Shown: piece after piece, positions 54,057 through 63,808 of the stretch
How the letters are laid out: each line of letters begins with the position of its first letter
Numbering within the stretch: position 1 is the first letter of the stretch
Assembly: GCA_902619615.1 (NCBI GenBank)
Contig: CACNFD010000001.1
Location: 1 to 64,000, forward strand
Origin: an uncultured SAR116 cluster alpha proteobacterium
GTDB lineage: Bacteria; Pseudomonadota; Alphaproteobacteria; Puniceispirillales; Marisalimonadaceae
DNA length: 64,000 nt
Reading direction: 5' to 3'
The notes under the pieces: model-generated
Databases searched by the model: none
The model's input: only the letters and a program-made list of their open reading frames with translations
Told to the model about the DNA's origin: nothing
Position numbers and translations under genes: made by a program

Positions 54057-55100
54057 ATGAAGTTCTTAGATCAAGCTAAAATCTATATAGCTAGTGGGCA
54101 TGGTGGACCTGGATCTATTTCTTTTAGAAGAGAAGCTCATGTTCCTTTTGGTGGACCAGATGGCGGTAATGGTGGCCGAGGGGGCGATGTTATTGCTTTA
54201 TGTTCCGATGGTCTAAATACACTAATTGATTTTCGTTATCAACAACATTTCAAAGCCAGACCTGGAGAGGGTGGCAAAGGAAGAGATAGAAGTGGAACGA
54301 GTGGCAAGGATGTTGTTCTAAAGCTTCCTATTGGAACACAAATATTAGACGAAACAAATAATTTTATATTAGCTGATATGACAGAAATTGGGCAAAAAAT
54401 TGTTTTAGCTAGAGGAGGTGAAGGAGGTAAAGGTAACGCTTTTTTTAAAACGTCTGTTAATCAAGCACCAAGAAAAGCACAACCTGGAGGTCCATTAGAA
54501 GAAAAATGGATTTGGCTTCGACTAAAATTAATAGCAGATATAGGCTTGATTGGACTACCTAATGCAGGTAAAAGCACGTTACTTTCTAGAATTACGGCAG
54601 CCAAACCTAAAATAGCCGACTACCCTTTTACAACACTGCATCCAAATCTTGGAGTGGTAAACCAAGATAATATGGAATTTGTGATAGCGGATATTCCTGG
54701 ATTAATAGAGGGTGCTCATGAAGGATCTGGCTTAGGCCATAGATTTTTAGGTCATGTTGAACGTTGCCAAGGATTATTGCATCTAATAGACGTTACTTCT
54801 AAAGATATTACAAAAGATTTCCTTACTATTATTCGTGAAATTGAAGCATATGATAGTAATTTGTCGAAGAAGAAACAAATCTTAGTCTTAACAAAATGCG
54901 ATGCTGTTGATGATAAAAAAATTAAGTCTGCTAAAGAAATTTTAAAAAAACTCAATGTAGATAATGTTATTAATATTTCTTCAGTTTCAGGAGAAAATAT
55001 TATTTACCTTATTAGAGAATTACAAAACTTTATAGTAAAGATGAAAAATAAAGAAAACAGTAAAAATCAAAGAAAAAAAATTATATCTTGGTCTCCATAA
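54057..55100 (+). CDS. obgE: Obg GTPase, ribosome assembly factor
   Basis: A 347-residue Obg/CgtA. The N-terminal glycine-rich domain has GGPGSISFRREAHVPFGGPD and GGNGGRGGDV. The GTPase domain has G1 GLPNAGKSTL, the switch I area YPFTTLHPNLG and G3 DIPGLIEGA, followed by TKCDA (G4). It binds the 50S subunit and links assembly to nutrient state. It is shorter than E. coli ObgE because the C-terminal extension is missing, which is common. Confidence 0.96.
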   Translation: MKFLDQAKIYIASGHGGPGSISFRREAHVPFGGPDGGNGGRGGDVIALCSDGLNTLIDFRYQQHFKARPGEGGKGRDRSGTSGKDVVLKLPIGTQILDETNNFILADMTEIGQKIVLARGGEGGKGNAFFKTSVNQAPRKAQPGGPLEEKWIWLRLKLIADIGLIGLPNAGKSTLLSRITAAKPKIADYPFTTLHPNLGVVNQDNMEFVIADIPGLIEGAHEGSGLGHRFLGHVERCQGLLHLIDVTSKDITKDFLTIIREIEAYDSNLSKKKQILVLTKCDAVDDKKIKSAKEILKKLNVDNVINISSVSGENIIYLIRELQNFIVKMKNKENSKNQRKKIISWSP

Positions 55101-55103
55101 AGA

Positions 55104-56240
55104 ATGACAAAAATGAAAAAAGAAAATTTAATAAAAGACTCAAAAAGAATTATAATAAAAATAGGTTCCTCACTTTTGATAGACAAAAATGAGAGTAATC
55201 TTAAAAGTGAGTGGTTAAGGTCTTTAGCTCAAGAAATAAATCAACTTATAAAACAAAAAAAAGAAATTATAATCGTTTCCTCAGGGTCTATTGCACTTGG
55301 TCAAAAACAATTGAAACTAACAGGTAATTTGTCTTTAGATGAAAAACAAGCCGCTGCTGCAACAGGCCAAGTAAGCCTAGCTCATGCTTGGAAAGAGATT
55401 ATGGAAAAATTTGGTCTTAATATTGCACAAATTTTACTTGCACCTGACGATACGGAGACAAGAAGAAAACATCTAAATGCAAGAGCAACGTTATTAAAAC
55501 TTATTGAGTTACAAGTTATTCCTGTAATTAATGAAAACGACACAGTCTCTACTGAAGAAATTAAATTTGGAGATAATGACAGGCTGGCAGCAAGAGTTGC
55601 ACAAATGTGTAGTGCGGATTTACTTATATTATTGTCTGATATAAATGGGCTTTATTCTTCTGATCCTAATAAGAATAAGGGCACAGTTTTTATAGAAGAA
55701 ATTCCTGAAATTACCGATGAAATTGAAAGAATGGCAGGTCCACCAATCACAAGTATTTCATCTGGGGGTATGGTCACCAAAATTGCAGCTGCTAAAATAG
55801 CAACCAAAGCAGGTTGTCATATGATCATTTGTAATGGACATTTTAATGGTCCTTTATCAAAGTTAGAAATTGATGGAACGCAATTTAGTTGGTTTAGTGC
55901 AATCGAAAAACCGTTGAGTTCAAGAAAACAATGGATTTCTGGTGCATTACAAGTTAAAGGGAAAATAACTATAGACAAGGGTGCGGTCGAGGCTATGAAA
56001 AAAGGTTTTTCTATGCTGTCCGCTGGTATAGTTAGTACTGAAGGGAATTATGAAAAAGGTGATTTGATACAAATAGTAGATGAACAACAAAACTTTGTAG
56101 GAAAAGGCTTAATACACTTTAATAATTCTGAAGTAGATTTAATTAAAGGGTCAAAAAGCAATGATATTGAAACTATCTTAGGCTACAGAGGTAAGGACGA
56201 AGTAGTTCACAGAGATGATCTAGTACTGGAAAAAAAATGA
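55104..56240 (+). CDS. proB: Glutamate 5-kinase
   Basis: A 378-residue two-domain enzyme. The amino-acid kinase part has IIIKIGSSLL, IVSSGSIALG and NENDTVSTEEIKFGDNDRLAA. A C-terminal PUA domain starts near residue 280. It phosphorylates glutamate as the first step of proline synthesis. Its end overlaps proA (ATGA at 56237-56240). It starts 3 bases after obgE. Confidence 0.96.
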   Translation: MTKMKKENLIKDSKRIIIKIGSSLLIDKNESNLKSEWLRSLAQEINQLIKQKKEIIIVSSGSIALGQKQLKLTGNLSLDEKQAAAATGQVSLAHAWKEIMEKFGLNIAQILLAPDDTETRRKHLNARATLLKLIELQVIPVINENDTVSTEEIKFGDNDRLAARVAQMCSADLLILLSDINGLYSSDPNKNKGTVFIEEIPEITDEIERMAGPPITSISSGGMVTKIAAAKIATKAGCHMIICNGHFNGPLSKLEIDGTQFSWFSAIEKPLSSRKQWISGALQVKGKITIDKGAVEAMKKGFSMLSAGIVSTEGNYEKGDLIQIVDEQQNFVGKGLIHFNNSEVDLIKGSKSNDIETILGYRGKDEVVHRDDLVLEKK

Positions 56241-57502
56241 GTGACAACAACATTTTTGAATATATAAAAAATATAAATAAAAAATCCAAAGAAGCTTTTA
56301 ATGTCATCTCTAGAAGTAGTTCAAAAGATAGAAATTTAGCAATATTAAATACATCTATAATCATAAAACAAGAACAAGAAGAGATCCTCAAAGCAAACAA
56401 GATTGATATTGAAAATGCTAAAAGAAAACAACTTAACAATGCTTTTGTTGATAGGCTTTTGCTAGATGATAAAAGAATTGATAATATTGTGGAGGGCTTA
56501 AAGCAAATTTCAGAAATGAGTGATCCAATTGGCGTTGAGTTATCAAAATGGACACAACCAAATGGTTTAAATATTTCAAGAATTTCAGTTCCACTGGGTA
56601 TAATTGGTATTATTTACGAATCGAGACCTAATGTAACTATAGATGCTGGTAGCCTATGCATTAAATCTGGTAACAGTGCAATACTTAGAGGTGGATCTGA
56701 CTCTATTAATTCTTCTAAAATATTAGCTAGATGTATGCAAAAAGGCCTAGAAAGTGCAAATTTACCTAGTAACACTGTACAATTAGTTGAAAATACTGAT
56801 AGAGAGGCTGTTTCGGCAATGCTTACTTCAACTGGAGAAATTGATATAATCATACCTCGTGGAGGAAAATCTCTCGTTAAAAAAATTCAAGATGAAGCAA
56901 GAGTTCCAGTCTTCGCTCACTTGGAAGGGATATGCCATGTATATGTAGATAAAGATGCAGATATAAATAAAGCAGTAAAACTCATAGTAAACTCAAAAAT
57001 GAGAAGAACAGGGATATGTGGCGCCTTAGAAACATTACTTGTAGATAGACATATCTCTGAAAAAGCTGTGCCAATTATAGTTAAAAACTTAATTGAATCG
57101 GGATGTCATATAAAAGGAGATATTGAAACAAAAAAAATTGTAAATGAAATTGAGTTAGCTTCTGAAAAAGATTGGCATACTGAATATCTTGACTCTATTT
57201 TATCCATCAAGTTAGTTGATGGAGTATCAGGAGCTTTAGACCACATTAGTAAATATTCATCAAATCATACAGAGTCTATAATCACAGAAAATACCAGAGT
57301 AGCTGAAACTTTTCTAACCAATGTTGATAGTGCAATTGTTATGCATAATACTTCAACTCAATTTGCGGATGGAGGAGAGTTTGGAATGGGTGCAGAAATA
57401 GGAATATCTACTGGTAGAATACATGCTAGAGGTCCAGTAGGAGCTGCTCAATTAACAAGTTTTAAATATATTGTTAGAGGATATGACCAAATACGTGGAT
57501 AA
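56237..57502 (+). CDS. proA: Gamma-glutamyl phosphate reductase
   Basis: A 421-residue enzyme that makes glutamate-5-semialdehyde using NADPH. The catalytic Cys lies in MRRTGICGALETLLVD (near residue 260). PLGIIGIIYESRPNVTIDA and the C-terminal FGMGAEIGISTGRIHARGP are diagnostic. It is coupled to proB by a 4-base overlap and overlaps the start of nadD by 20 bases. Confidence 0.97.
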   Translation: MSDNNIFEYIKNINKKSKEAFNVISRSSSKDRNLAILNTSIIIKQEQEEILKANKIDIENAKRKQLNNAFVDRLLLDDKRIDNIVEGLKQISEMSDPIGVELSKWTQPNGLNISRISVPLGIIGIIYESRPNVTIDAGSLCIKSGNSAILRGGSDSINSSKILARCMQKGLESANLPSNTVQLVENTDREAVSAMLTSTGEIDIIIPRGGKSLVKKIQDEARVPVFAHLEGICHVYVDKDADINKAVKLIVNSKMRRTGICGALETLLVDRHISEKAVPIIVKNLIESGCHIKGDIETKKIVNEIELASEKDWHTEYLDSILSIKLVDGVSGALDHISKYSSNHTESIITENTRVAETFLTNVDSAIVMHNTSTQFADGGEFGMGAEIGISTGRIHARGPVGAAQLTSFKYIVRGYDQIRG

Positions 57503-58130
57503 AGATCTGAAAGTCAATTTTAAAAATAGTATTCCAATATGTTATTCTTACTCTAGAAACAGAAAAATCGGTATTTTAGGAGGTTCTTTTAATCCAGCAC
57601 ATATTGGCCATATTCACATTACTAATACTGCACTTATAAATCTTGGACTGGATGAAATTTGGTGGCTAGTTGCCCCTCAAAATAGATTAAAATCAAGTTT
57701 AGATATGGAGAATTTTGACAAAAGACTGAGTTATGCTAGGCTATTAACAAGAAATATTTCTTATATAAAAGTCTTAGACCTTGAAAAAAAAAATCAGCTT
57801 TATGCCACATACAAAACTGTTAATTTTTTAAATCAGAGAACCCGAAAGGTAAAATTTATCTGGCTAATGGGAAGTGATATTTTAGACAATTTAAATAAAT
57901 GGCTTTATCCAAATTTAATAGCTCAAAATATTCATATTGCTGTTATTTCAAGGCCAGGCTATTTAAATTCTTTTTTAAACACATCAAGAATTCCAAATTT
58001 TGGGAAGAAACTTAAAACATTCAAAAGTAGAATTATATTTCATAAAAAAAAACCAGTCTGGGTTTTTTTAAAGAATAAATTATTATCTATCTCATCATCA
58101 GAGATAAGAAAAATTAAAACTTACACTTAA
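57483..58130 (+). CDS. nadD: Nicotinate-nucleotide adenylyltransferase
   Basis: A protein of about 215 residues. The nucleotidyltransferase motif GILGGSFNPAHIGHIHI is preceded by about 25 extra residues, and ISSSEIRKI near the C-terminus closes the ATP site. WLMGSDILDNLNKW is a typical middle motif. It makes nicotinate adenine dinucleotide in NAD synthesis. The ATG at 57483 lies inside the proA end and follows agagg, so it is preferred to the TTG at 57471. Confidence 0.94.
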   Translation: MTKYVDKDLKVNFKNSIPICYSYSRNRKIGILGGSFNPAHIGHIHITNTALINLGLDEIWWLVAPQNRLKSSLDMENFDKRLSYARLLTRNISYIKVLDLEKKNQLYATYKTVNFLNQRTRKVKFIWLMGSDILDNLNKWLYPNLIAQNIHIAVISRPGYLNSFLNTSRIPNFGKKLKTFKSRIIFHKKKPVWVFLKNKLLSISSSEIRKIKTYT

Positions 58131-58142
58131 TGGGATTATGTA

Positions 58143-58517
58143 ATGATAAAAACAAAAAGTTTATCTTCTAAAGAATTGTTAAAATTTACATTAAAATCAT
58201 TGGAAAATGATAAAGGAATAGACATTGTCAGTATTGATCTAGTTGGTAGAAGTAGCATTGCAGATTATATGATAGTTGTAAGTGGAAACACTGCCAGACA
58301 AGTAACTGCTATGGCAAATAACTTAGTAAAAAAATATAAAGAAATAGGCCTTCGCTTATCTTCTCCAGAAGGTATGTCGAATGGAGATTGGGTTTTAATT
58401 GATGCGAATGATATTTTAGTTCATATTTTTCGACCAGAAGTAAGAGATTTTTATAGCCTAGAAAAAATGTGGGAAAAAAAACAAGATAATATATCAAGTG
58501 ACGCAGTAAAAAAATAA
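58143..58517 (+). CDS. rsfS: Ribosome silencing factor RsfS
   Basis: A 124-residue protein of the iojap/RsfS family. The core DIVSIDLVGRSSIADYMIVVSG is followed by SPEGMSNGDWVLIDANDIL and VHIFRPEVRDFYSLEKMW. It binds L14 and keeps the subunits apart during starvation. It is between nadD and rlmH, as in many bacteria. Confidence 0.96.
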   Translation: MIKTKSLSSKELLKFTLKSLENDKGIDIVSIDLVGRSSIADYMIVVSGNTARQVTAMANNLVKKYKEIGLRLSSPEGMSNGDWVLIDANDILVHIFRPEVRDFYSLEKMWEKKQDNISSDAVKK

Positions 58518-58518
58518 A

Positions 58519-58968
58519 ATGAAATATAGAATTTCAACAATTGGTAAAATTAAAAGTAATGATGAAGACTTGATTACTAGAAAATATCTTAAAAGAATTA
58601 AAAATATTGAATTAAAACAATATGAAGTTAAAATAAAAAATAAAGAAAAACAATTAGACAAAGAAGCTGATAAGTTAATTAATTCAACACCTAAATACGG
58701 TAAATTGATCTTACTTGATGAAGAAGGAGAAAATTTATCTAGTTCAGACCTAGCAAAATTAATATTAAATTGGAGCAATAATAATATAACAAGTGTGAAT
58801 TTTGCGATTGGTGGTGCATTTGGAAATGGACTGAAAATAAAAAAAACAGCAGATAAAATTATTGCTTTTGGTAAACTTACTTGGCCACATCAAATGGTTA
58901 AAATGATGATTGCTGAACAAATTTACAGAATAGAAACTATAATTCAAGGGCATCCTTACCATAAATAA
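58519..58968 (+). CDS. rlmH: 23S rRNA pseudouridine1915-N3 methyltransferase RlmH
   Basis: A 149-residue SPOUT methyltransferase. The trefoil-knot motif is NFAIGGAFGNGLKI with the C-terminal EQIYRIETIIQGHPYHK. It methylates pseudouridine 1915 in helix 69. It starts 1 base after the rsfS stop, so the two are coupled. Confidence 0.96.
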   Translation: MKYRISTIGKIKSNDEDLITRKYLKRIKNIELKQYEVKIKNKEKQLDKEADKLINSTPKYGKLILLDEEGENLSSSDLAKLILNWSNNNITSVNFAIGGAFGNGLKIKKTADKIIAFGKLTWPHQMVKMMIAEQIYRIETIIQGHPYHK

Positions 58969-58991
58969 AATTTTCTTAATGGATTTAATTG

Positions 58992-60524
58992 ATGGAAAAC
59001 AAACAAAAAAAACCAATAGTTTTATGTATAATGGATGGCTGGGGAATTAATGAAAATACAGCAAATAATGCTGTAGCATTAGCAAAAACTCCAAATGTAG
59101 ATTTTTTAACTAAAACATTTCCATATTCAACCCTAGATGCTTCTGGTCAAGATGTTGGGTTGCCTATAGGTCAAGTAGGAAACTCTGAGGTTGGACATAT
59201 GAACCTTGGTTCTGGAAGAGTGGTACTACAAACTCTACCAAAAATAAACAAAGCTTTTGACAATAATGAAATAGAAAAAAATAAAAATTTTCAGAATTTC
59301 ATCTCAAATCATAATAAAAATAAGACTGTTCATCTGCTCGGTTTGTGTAGTGATGGTGGAGTGCATTCACACTCATGTCACATGATTGAAATGTCAAAAC
59401 TTTTAAAAAAAAATAAGTGTAAAAGTTGGATACACATTTTTTCAGATGGGAGAGATTGTTCTCCAAAACAATTAGGCCAAGATATTAAAAAATTTGAAAT
59501 GTCACTCCCAAAAAATATTAAGATAGCCTCACTTGTAGGTAGATACTTCTCAATGGATAGAGATAATAGATGGGAGAGAGTAAAAAAGGCTTTTGATCTT
59601 ATTGTATTCGGAAAATATGACAGAAAGTTTTCTAATGTATCAGAAGGAATAGAAGAAGCTTATAAAAATAATGAAACTGACGAATTTATTTCACCAACTC
59701 TGATTGGAAATTATAAAGGATTTGAAGATGGTGATAGTTTAATTATGATAAACTTTCGAGCGGACCGAGTTAGAGAGTTATTAACAGCATTACTAGATCC
59801 TACATTTAGACAATTTGAAAAAGATTTTAATACTCCAATTTTATCAAATAATCTTGGAATGATAGAATATTCAACAAAATTATCAAAATTTATGAATTCT
59901 ATTTTCGTAAAAGAAAATATTAAGGACACACTTGGGGAGGTCATTTCAAAAGCTAATTTAAAACAATTAAGACTAGCTGAAACAGAAAAATATCCTCATG
60001 TTACTTTCTTTTTTAATGGAGGAGAGGAGACGGTTTACCCTGGTGAAACTAGGGTAATGATACCTTCACCAAAAATATCTACATATGATTTACAACCTGA
60101 AATGTCAGCTAAGAAAATTGAGACTAAATTAATATCCTCCATAACAAATAGAACTTATGATCTAATTGTAATTAATTTTGCAAATCCTGATATGGTTGGA
60201 CATACAGGTGATTTAAAAGCAGCTATTAAAGCAGTGGAAACTGTTGATAAAGCAATTGGAAATATAAAAGATACAATAATTAAATATGATGGACACATGT
60301 TATTGACCGCAGACCATGGAAATTGTGAAATTATGTTCGATGAAATAGCGAACTTACCACATACCTCACATACATGTAATAAAGTTCCTCTTATACTTGT
60401 TTCTAAAAATAAAGATTCCAAATTAAGAGATGGAAGATTAGCCGACATTGCTCCTACAATTCTAGAACTCATGTCTATCAAGTCACCTAAAAATATGAGT
60501 GGGAAATCGCTTATAGTAAAATAA
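58992..60524 (+). CDS. gpmI: 2,3-bisphosphoglycerate-independent phosphoglycerate mutase
   Basis: A 510-residue glycolytic enzyme. It has VLCIMDGWGINE at the start, the phosphoserine motif GNSEVGHMNLGSGR, GDSLIMINFRADRVREL and TADHGNCEIM at the end, with the metal ligands Asp and His. It converts 3- to 2-phosphoglycerate using manganese. The ATG 58992 is preferred to the TTG just before it. Confidence 0.96.
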   Translation: MENKQKKPIVLCIMDGWGINENTANNAVALAKTPNVDFLTKTFPYSTLDASGQDVGLPIGQVGNSEVGHMNLGSGRVVLQTLPKINKAFDNNEIEKNKNFQNFISNHNKNKTVHLLGLCSDGGVHSHSCHMIEMSKLLKKNKCKSWIHIFSDGRDCSPKQLGQDIKKFEMSLPKNIKIASLVGRYFSMDRDNRWERVKKAFDLIVFGKYDRKFSNVSEGIEEAYKNNETDEFISPTLIGNYKGFEDGDSLIMINFRADRVRELLTALLDPTFRQFEKDFNTPILSNNLGMIEYSTKLSKFMNSIFVKENIKDTLGEVISKANLKQLRLAETEKYPHVTFFFNGGEETVYPGETRVMIPSPKISTYDLQPEMSAKKIETKLISSITNRTYDLIVINFANPDMVGHTGDLKAAIKAVETVDKAIGNIKDTIIKYDGHMLLTADHGNCEIMFDEIANLPHTSHTCNKVPLILVSKNKDSKLRDGRLADIAPTILELMSIKSPKNMSGKSLIVK

Positions 60525-60549
60525 AAAATATTATTAGATTTTTCTATAG

Positions 60550-60577
60550 TTGCTGTACTAAATATATTCTATATTAT
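60550..60577 (+). promoter_or_regulatory. Putative promoter of ctpA-rppH
   Basis: TTGCTG (60550-60555) and TATTAT (60572-60577) are 16 bases apart, 36 bases upstream of the ctpA ATG. The match to consensus is moderate. The preceding 25 bases have no terminator for gpmI. Confidence 0.35.
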
Positions 60578-60612
60578 TATTACAGAACATAACTTGAATT
60601 AGGTCTACTCAA

Positions 60613-61992
60613 ATGATTAAAAAAACCTCTATTCATAATACAAATTATAAAATGAATATTTTTTTAACGTTTTTTTTGTTTTTTAATATCTCCTTGTTAG
60701 CTCATAATTTAGCTAAAGCTGAAAACCGTCAAGAAACCTACAAACAACTTAATCTTTTTGGGGATGTTTTTCAAAGGGTGCAGGAACAATACGTCGAGGA
60801 AGTTACTGACAAGAAACTTATTGAAGCTGCAATTTCAGGCATGCTTCAATCTCTGGATCCACATTCCTCTTATTTAAGCCCAGAATCATATAAAGATATG
60901 CAGGTAAAGACCAAAGGAAAATTTGGTGGCTTAGGTATTGAAATAACTATGGAAGATAGTGTTGTTAAAGTTGTCTCACCTATAGATGACACTCCTGCTG
61001 CTAATGCAGGCATGAAATCTGGTGATTTGATTATTGGTATAAACGGAGAATCAATTAGAGGACTTTCGATAAATGAAGCTGTGTCGCAACTTCGAGGGCC
61101 TGTTGGAAGCAAAGTTGTCATAACTGTTGTTCGCGATAAAAAAGATCCTTTTGAAATTGAAATAATTAGAGACGTTATAAAAATAAGATCTGTTAGACAC
61201 AACATTATTAAAAAAATAGGTTATGTACGTTTAACTACCTTTTCAGATACAACAACTTCTGGTCTAGAAAAATCTGTAGAAAAAATAAAAAAGGAACTTG
61301 GAGAGAAATTTCAAGGGCTCATTCTAGATTTAAGAAATAATCCAGGTGGTCTTTTAAACCAATCAATTTCAGTTACTGACTCTTTCTTAAACCAAGGAGA
61401 AATAGTATCAACTCAAGGAAGAAAAAATGACGATACTTCAAGAATTTTTGCAAAAAAAGGCGATATAATTAATGGCAAACCAATGATAGTACTTATCAAT
61501 AGTGGATCCGCATCCGCTAGCGAAATTGTTGCAGGAGCACTTAAAGATCATTCAAGAGCAATAATAGTTGGTACTCGCAGTTTTGGTAAAGGATCAGTTC
61601 AATCAATCATTCCTCTGGCAGGTAATGGTGCAATGAGACTTACAACAGCAAGATATTACACACCAAGTGGGATATCAATACAAGCCAAAGGTATTGAACC
61701 TGATATTGTTGTAGAAGCTGGTATAACTGAATTAGCTAAAGAAATTCCAAAAAATCGGCGAGAAGAAAACTTAAGAGGAGCCTTGGATAAAAAAGAGAAA
61801 GAGACAAAAAAAGACAGCACTGATAAAACAGAATTAACTCCAGTAGAAAAACTTTTACAAGATAATCAAATATCGAGAGCAGTTGACCTTATAAGAGGAA
61901 TAAATCTATTTAGTAATAAGAAAAAAACAACTTCTACAGCCAAAGTTATAAAAAATCCGATTCAAAATAAAGTAAGTAGTTTTAGCAATTGA
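60613..61992 (+). CDS. ctpA: C-terminal processing peptidase (S41)
   Basis: A 459-residue exported serine protease. An N-terminal signal/anchor (about 14-35) is followed by a PDZ domain (about 100-180, with GGLGIEI and GDLIIGINGESIRGLSI) and the S41 core. The catalytic Ser is in NSGSASASEI and the Lys in SFGKGSVQ, with Gln four residues later. The C-terminus is low in complexity. CtpA cuts C-termini of periplasmic proteins and affects cell-wall enzymes. Its stop overlaps rppH (TTGA). Confidence 0.95.
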   Translation: MIKKTSIHNTNYKMNIFLTFFLFFNISLLAHNLAKAENRQETYKQLNLFGDVFQRVQEQYVEEVTDKKLIEAAISGMLQSLDPHSSYLSPESYKDMQVKTKGKFGGLGIEITMEDSVVKVVSPIDDTPAANAGMKSGDLIIGINGESIRGLSINEAVSQLRGPVGSKVVITVVRDKKDPFEIEIIRDVIKIRSVRHNIIKKIGYVRLTTFSDTTTSGLEKSVEKIKKELGEKFQGLILDLRNNPGGLLNQSISVTDSFLNQGEIVSTQGRKNDDTSRIFAKKGDIINGKPMIVLINSGSASASEIVAGALKDHSRAIIVGTRSFGKGSVQSIIPLAGNGAMRLTTARYYTPSGISIQAKGIEPDIVVEAGITELAKEIPKNRREENLRGALDKKEKETKKDSTDKTELTPVEKLLQDNQISRAVDLIRGINLFSNKKKTTSTAKVIKNPIQNKVSSFSN

Positions 61993-62504
61993 ATATACTA
62001 AAAAATAATATTCCTCTTTTGAAAAGACCATACCGATCTTGTGTTGGGTTAATGGTTTTCAATAAGGATGGAAACGTGTTTTGTGGACAAAGACTTGATA
62101 ACAAAGTTGAAGCATGGCAATTACCACAAGGAGGTATAGACAAAGAGGAACTACCTATTGAAGCGGGATATCGAGAATTAAAAGAAGAGACCAGTATAAT
62201 TAATGTTGAGTTTGTTAGCGAATATCCAGAATGGTTAAATTATGATATTCCTTTGCCATTAGCAGACAATCTTTGGGATGGAAAGTATAGAGGACAAACT
62301 CAAAGATGGCTCTTATTTCATTTTATGGGTGAGGATAAAGAAATAGATATAAATACTAATCATCCAGAATTTAAAGACTGGATTTGGCTTGATCCAGAAT
62401 TATTACCTGAAAAAGCAATTTCATTTAAGCAAGATGTTTATAGAAAAATTAATAAAATATTTATTCCCATAATTAATAACTTTAACGCTTCAAACTCTAA
62501 TTAA
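61989..62504 (+). CDS. rppH: RNA pyrophosphohydrolase RppH
   Basis: A 171-residue Nudix enzyme. The Nudix box is GGIDKEELPIEAGYRELKEE (complete G-x5-E-x7-RE-x2-EE). The N-terminal RPYRSCVGLMVFNKDG and WQLPQGG are typical of RppH, as is the tail after FKDWIWLDPE. It removes pyrophosphate from 5' ends of mRNA to start decay. The start TTG overlaps the ctpA stop. Confidence 0.95.
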   Translation: MNILKNNIPLLKRPYRSCVGLMVFNKDGNVFCGQRLDNKVEAWQLPQGGIDKEELPIEAGYRELKEETSIINVEFVSEYPEWLNYDIPLPLADNLWDGKYRGQTQRWLLFHFMGEDKEIDINTNHPEFKDWIWLDPELLPEKAISFKQDVYRKINKIFIPIINNFNASNSN

Positions 62505-62509
62505 TTATA

Positions 62510-63799
62510 ATGAAAAAAAAGATTAACTCTAATAATGAAAAGCTTGTTAACAAAGTTTTTAAAATTCTAACAAAATTTAAAAATAATCCCAAAAAATTTG
62601 AAAATATTTTTACTGAACTTTTTGAAAAAGATTTTGAAGCCCAGCTGAGCGAGATAAGTAAACTAAAAATGGGATTATTAAAAGGTTTAATAATATCTGT
62701 AAAAGATTTATTTGATGTTAAAGGATATTATACAAGAGGAGGAACTAAGTTTCTAGAACCAGATATTTCTCTAAGGGATGCAAAATGTATCTTTAATATA
62801 AGAAAAGCTGGTGGTTTACTTCTTGGACATACAAATATGACTGAACTTGCCTACTCAGGTTTGGGAATAAATCCTCATTATGGAACTCCAGATAACCCTT
62901 TATATCCTGGCGCAGTCCCAGGTGGGTCAACATCTGGTGGAGCCGTTTCAGTTGCTTTAGATTTGTCTGACATTGCCATAGGAACAGATACTGGAGGTTC
63001 AACGAGGATACCAGCTGCTTTTTCTGGCATTACAGGCTTTAAACCTACGCAAGATAGTATTTCAAGAGATGGTGTTCTTGCCCTTTCCTATAGTCTAGAT
63101 AGTGTTGGATTAATGGCAAAAAATGTTGAACTTTGTAAACTTGGCTACCATGCCATGAGAAGAAAAATAAAATCTAAACAAGAGAAATTACAAAATAAAA
63201 ATCCAAAATTAATAATTCCTTCTAATTTTGGATTTGAAAATATAGATACTGAAATTAAAGTTGCTTTTGATTTAGCAAGGAAAAAAATTACTGAAAGTGG
63301 ATTCAAAGTCATTAATATGAATGTGCCAATTTTAGATTTATACAAAAAAGTACCAATATGGCAATTTGCATCAGTAGAGTGTGCAACAGAGTACTTTTAT
63401 TTATATGATCAAAAAAAATATTTAATTGATCCAAATGTATTAAGACGAATAGAACGAGCAAATGAAGTTACGGCTGTTGAATATAATTTATTACAAAAAA
63501 TAAGAGAAAATTTAATTGAAGAATTTAACAAATTTTTGAAAAATAATTTTTTACTTATGCCAACTGTAACAGTAAAACCACCTTTAATAGAAAAATGTAA
63601 AGATAATGACTTTTATGATGAAGCAAATTTAATATCATTAAGAAACACAACTTTAGCTAACTATATGAATGGTTGTAGTATTTCTATACCTTACTTTAAA
63701 AATAAAAAACCTATAGGGATCATGTTAAACGCGACCACAAATGAAGATGATTATCTCTTGAGTGTAAGCTCTGAAATAGAAAAGGTGTTACAGAAATAA
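62510..63799 (+). CDS. Amidase-signature enzyme, second copy
   Basis: A 429-residue amidase-signature hydrolase with the triad Lys (VKDLFDVKG), cis-Ser (PGGSTSGGAVSVAL) and nucleophile Ser (GTDTGGSTRIPAAFSG). It is divergent from the amidase at 25295. It starts 5 bases after rppH and is convergent with atpC, which is not part of the conserved block, so it may be an insertion there. The substrate is unknown. Confidence 0.9.
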   Translation: MKKKINSNNEKLVNKVFKILTKFKNNPKKFENIFTELFEKDFEAQLSEISKLKMGLLKGLIISVKDLFDVKGYYTRGGTKFLEPDISLRDAKCIFNIRKAGGLLLGHTNMTELAYSGLGINPHYGTPDNPLYPGAVPGGSTSGGAVSVALDLSDIAIGTDTGGSTRIPAAFSGITGFKPTQDSISRDGVLALSYSLDSVGLMAKNVELCKLGYHAMRRKIKSKQEKLQNKNPKLIIPSNFGFENIDTEIKVAFDLARKKITESGFKVINMNVPILDLYKKVPIWQFASVECATEYFYLYDQKKYLIDPNVLRRIERANEVTAVEYNLLQKIRENLIEEFNKFLKNNFLLMPTVTVKPPLIEKCKDNDFYDEANLISLRNTTLANYMNGCSISIPYFKNKKPIGIMLNATTNEDDYLLSVSSEIEKVLQK

Positions 63800-63808
63800 A
63801 GAAATAAA

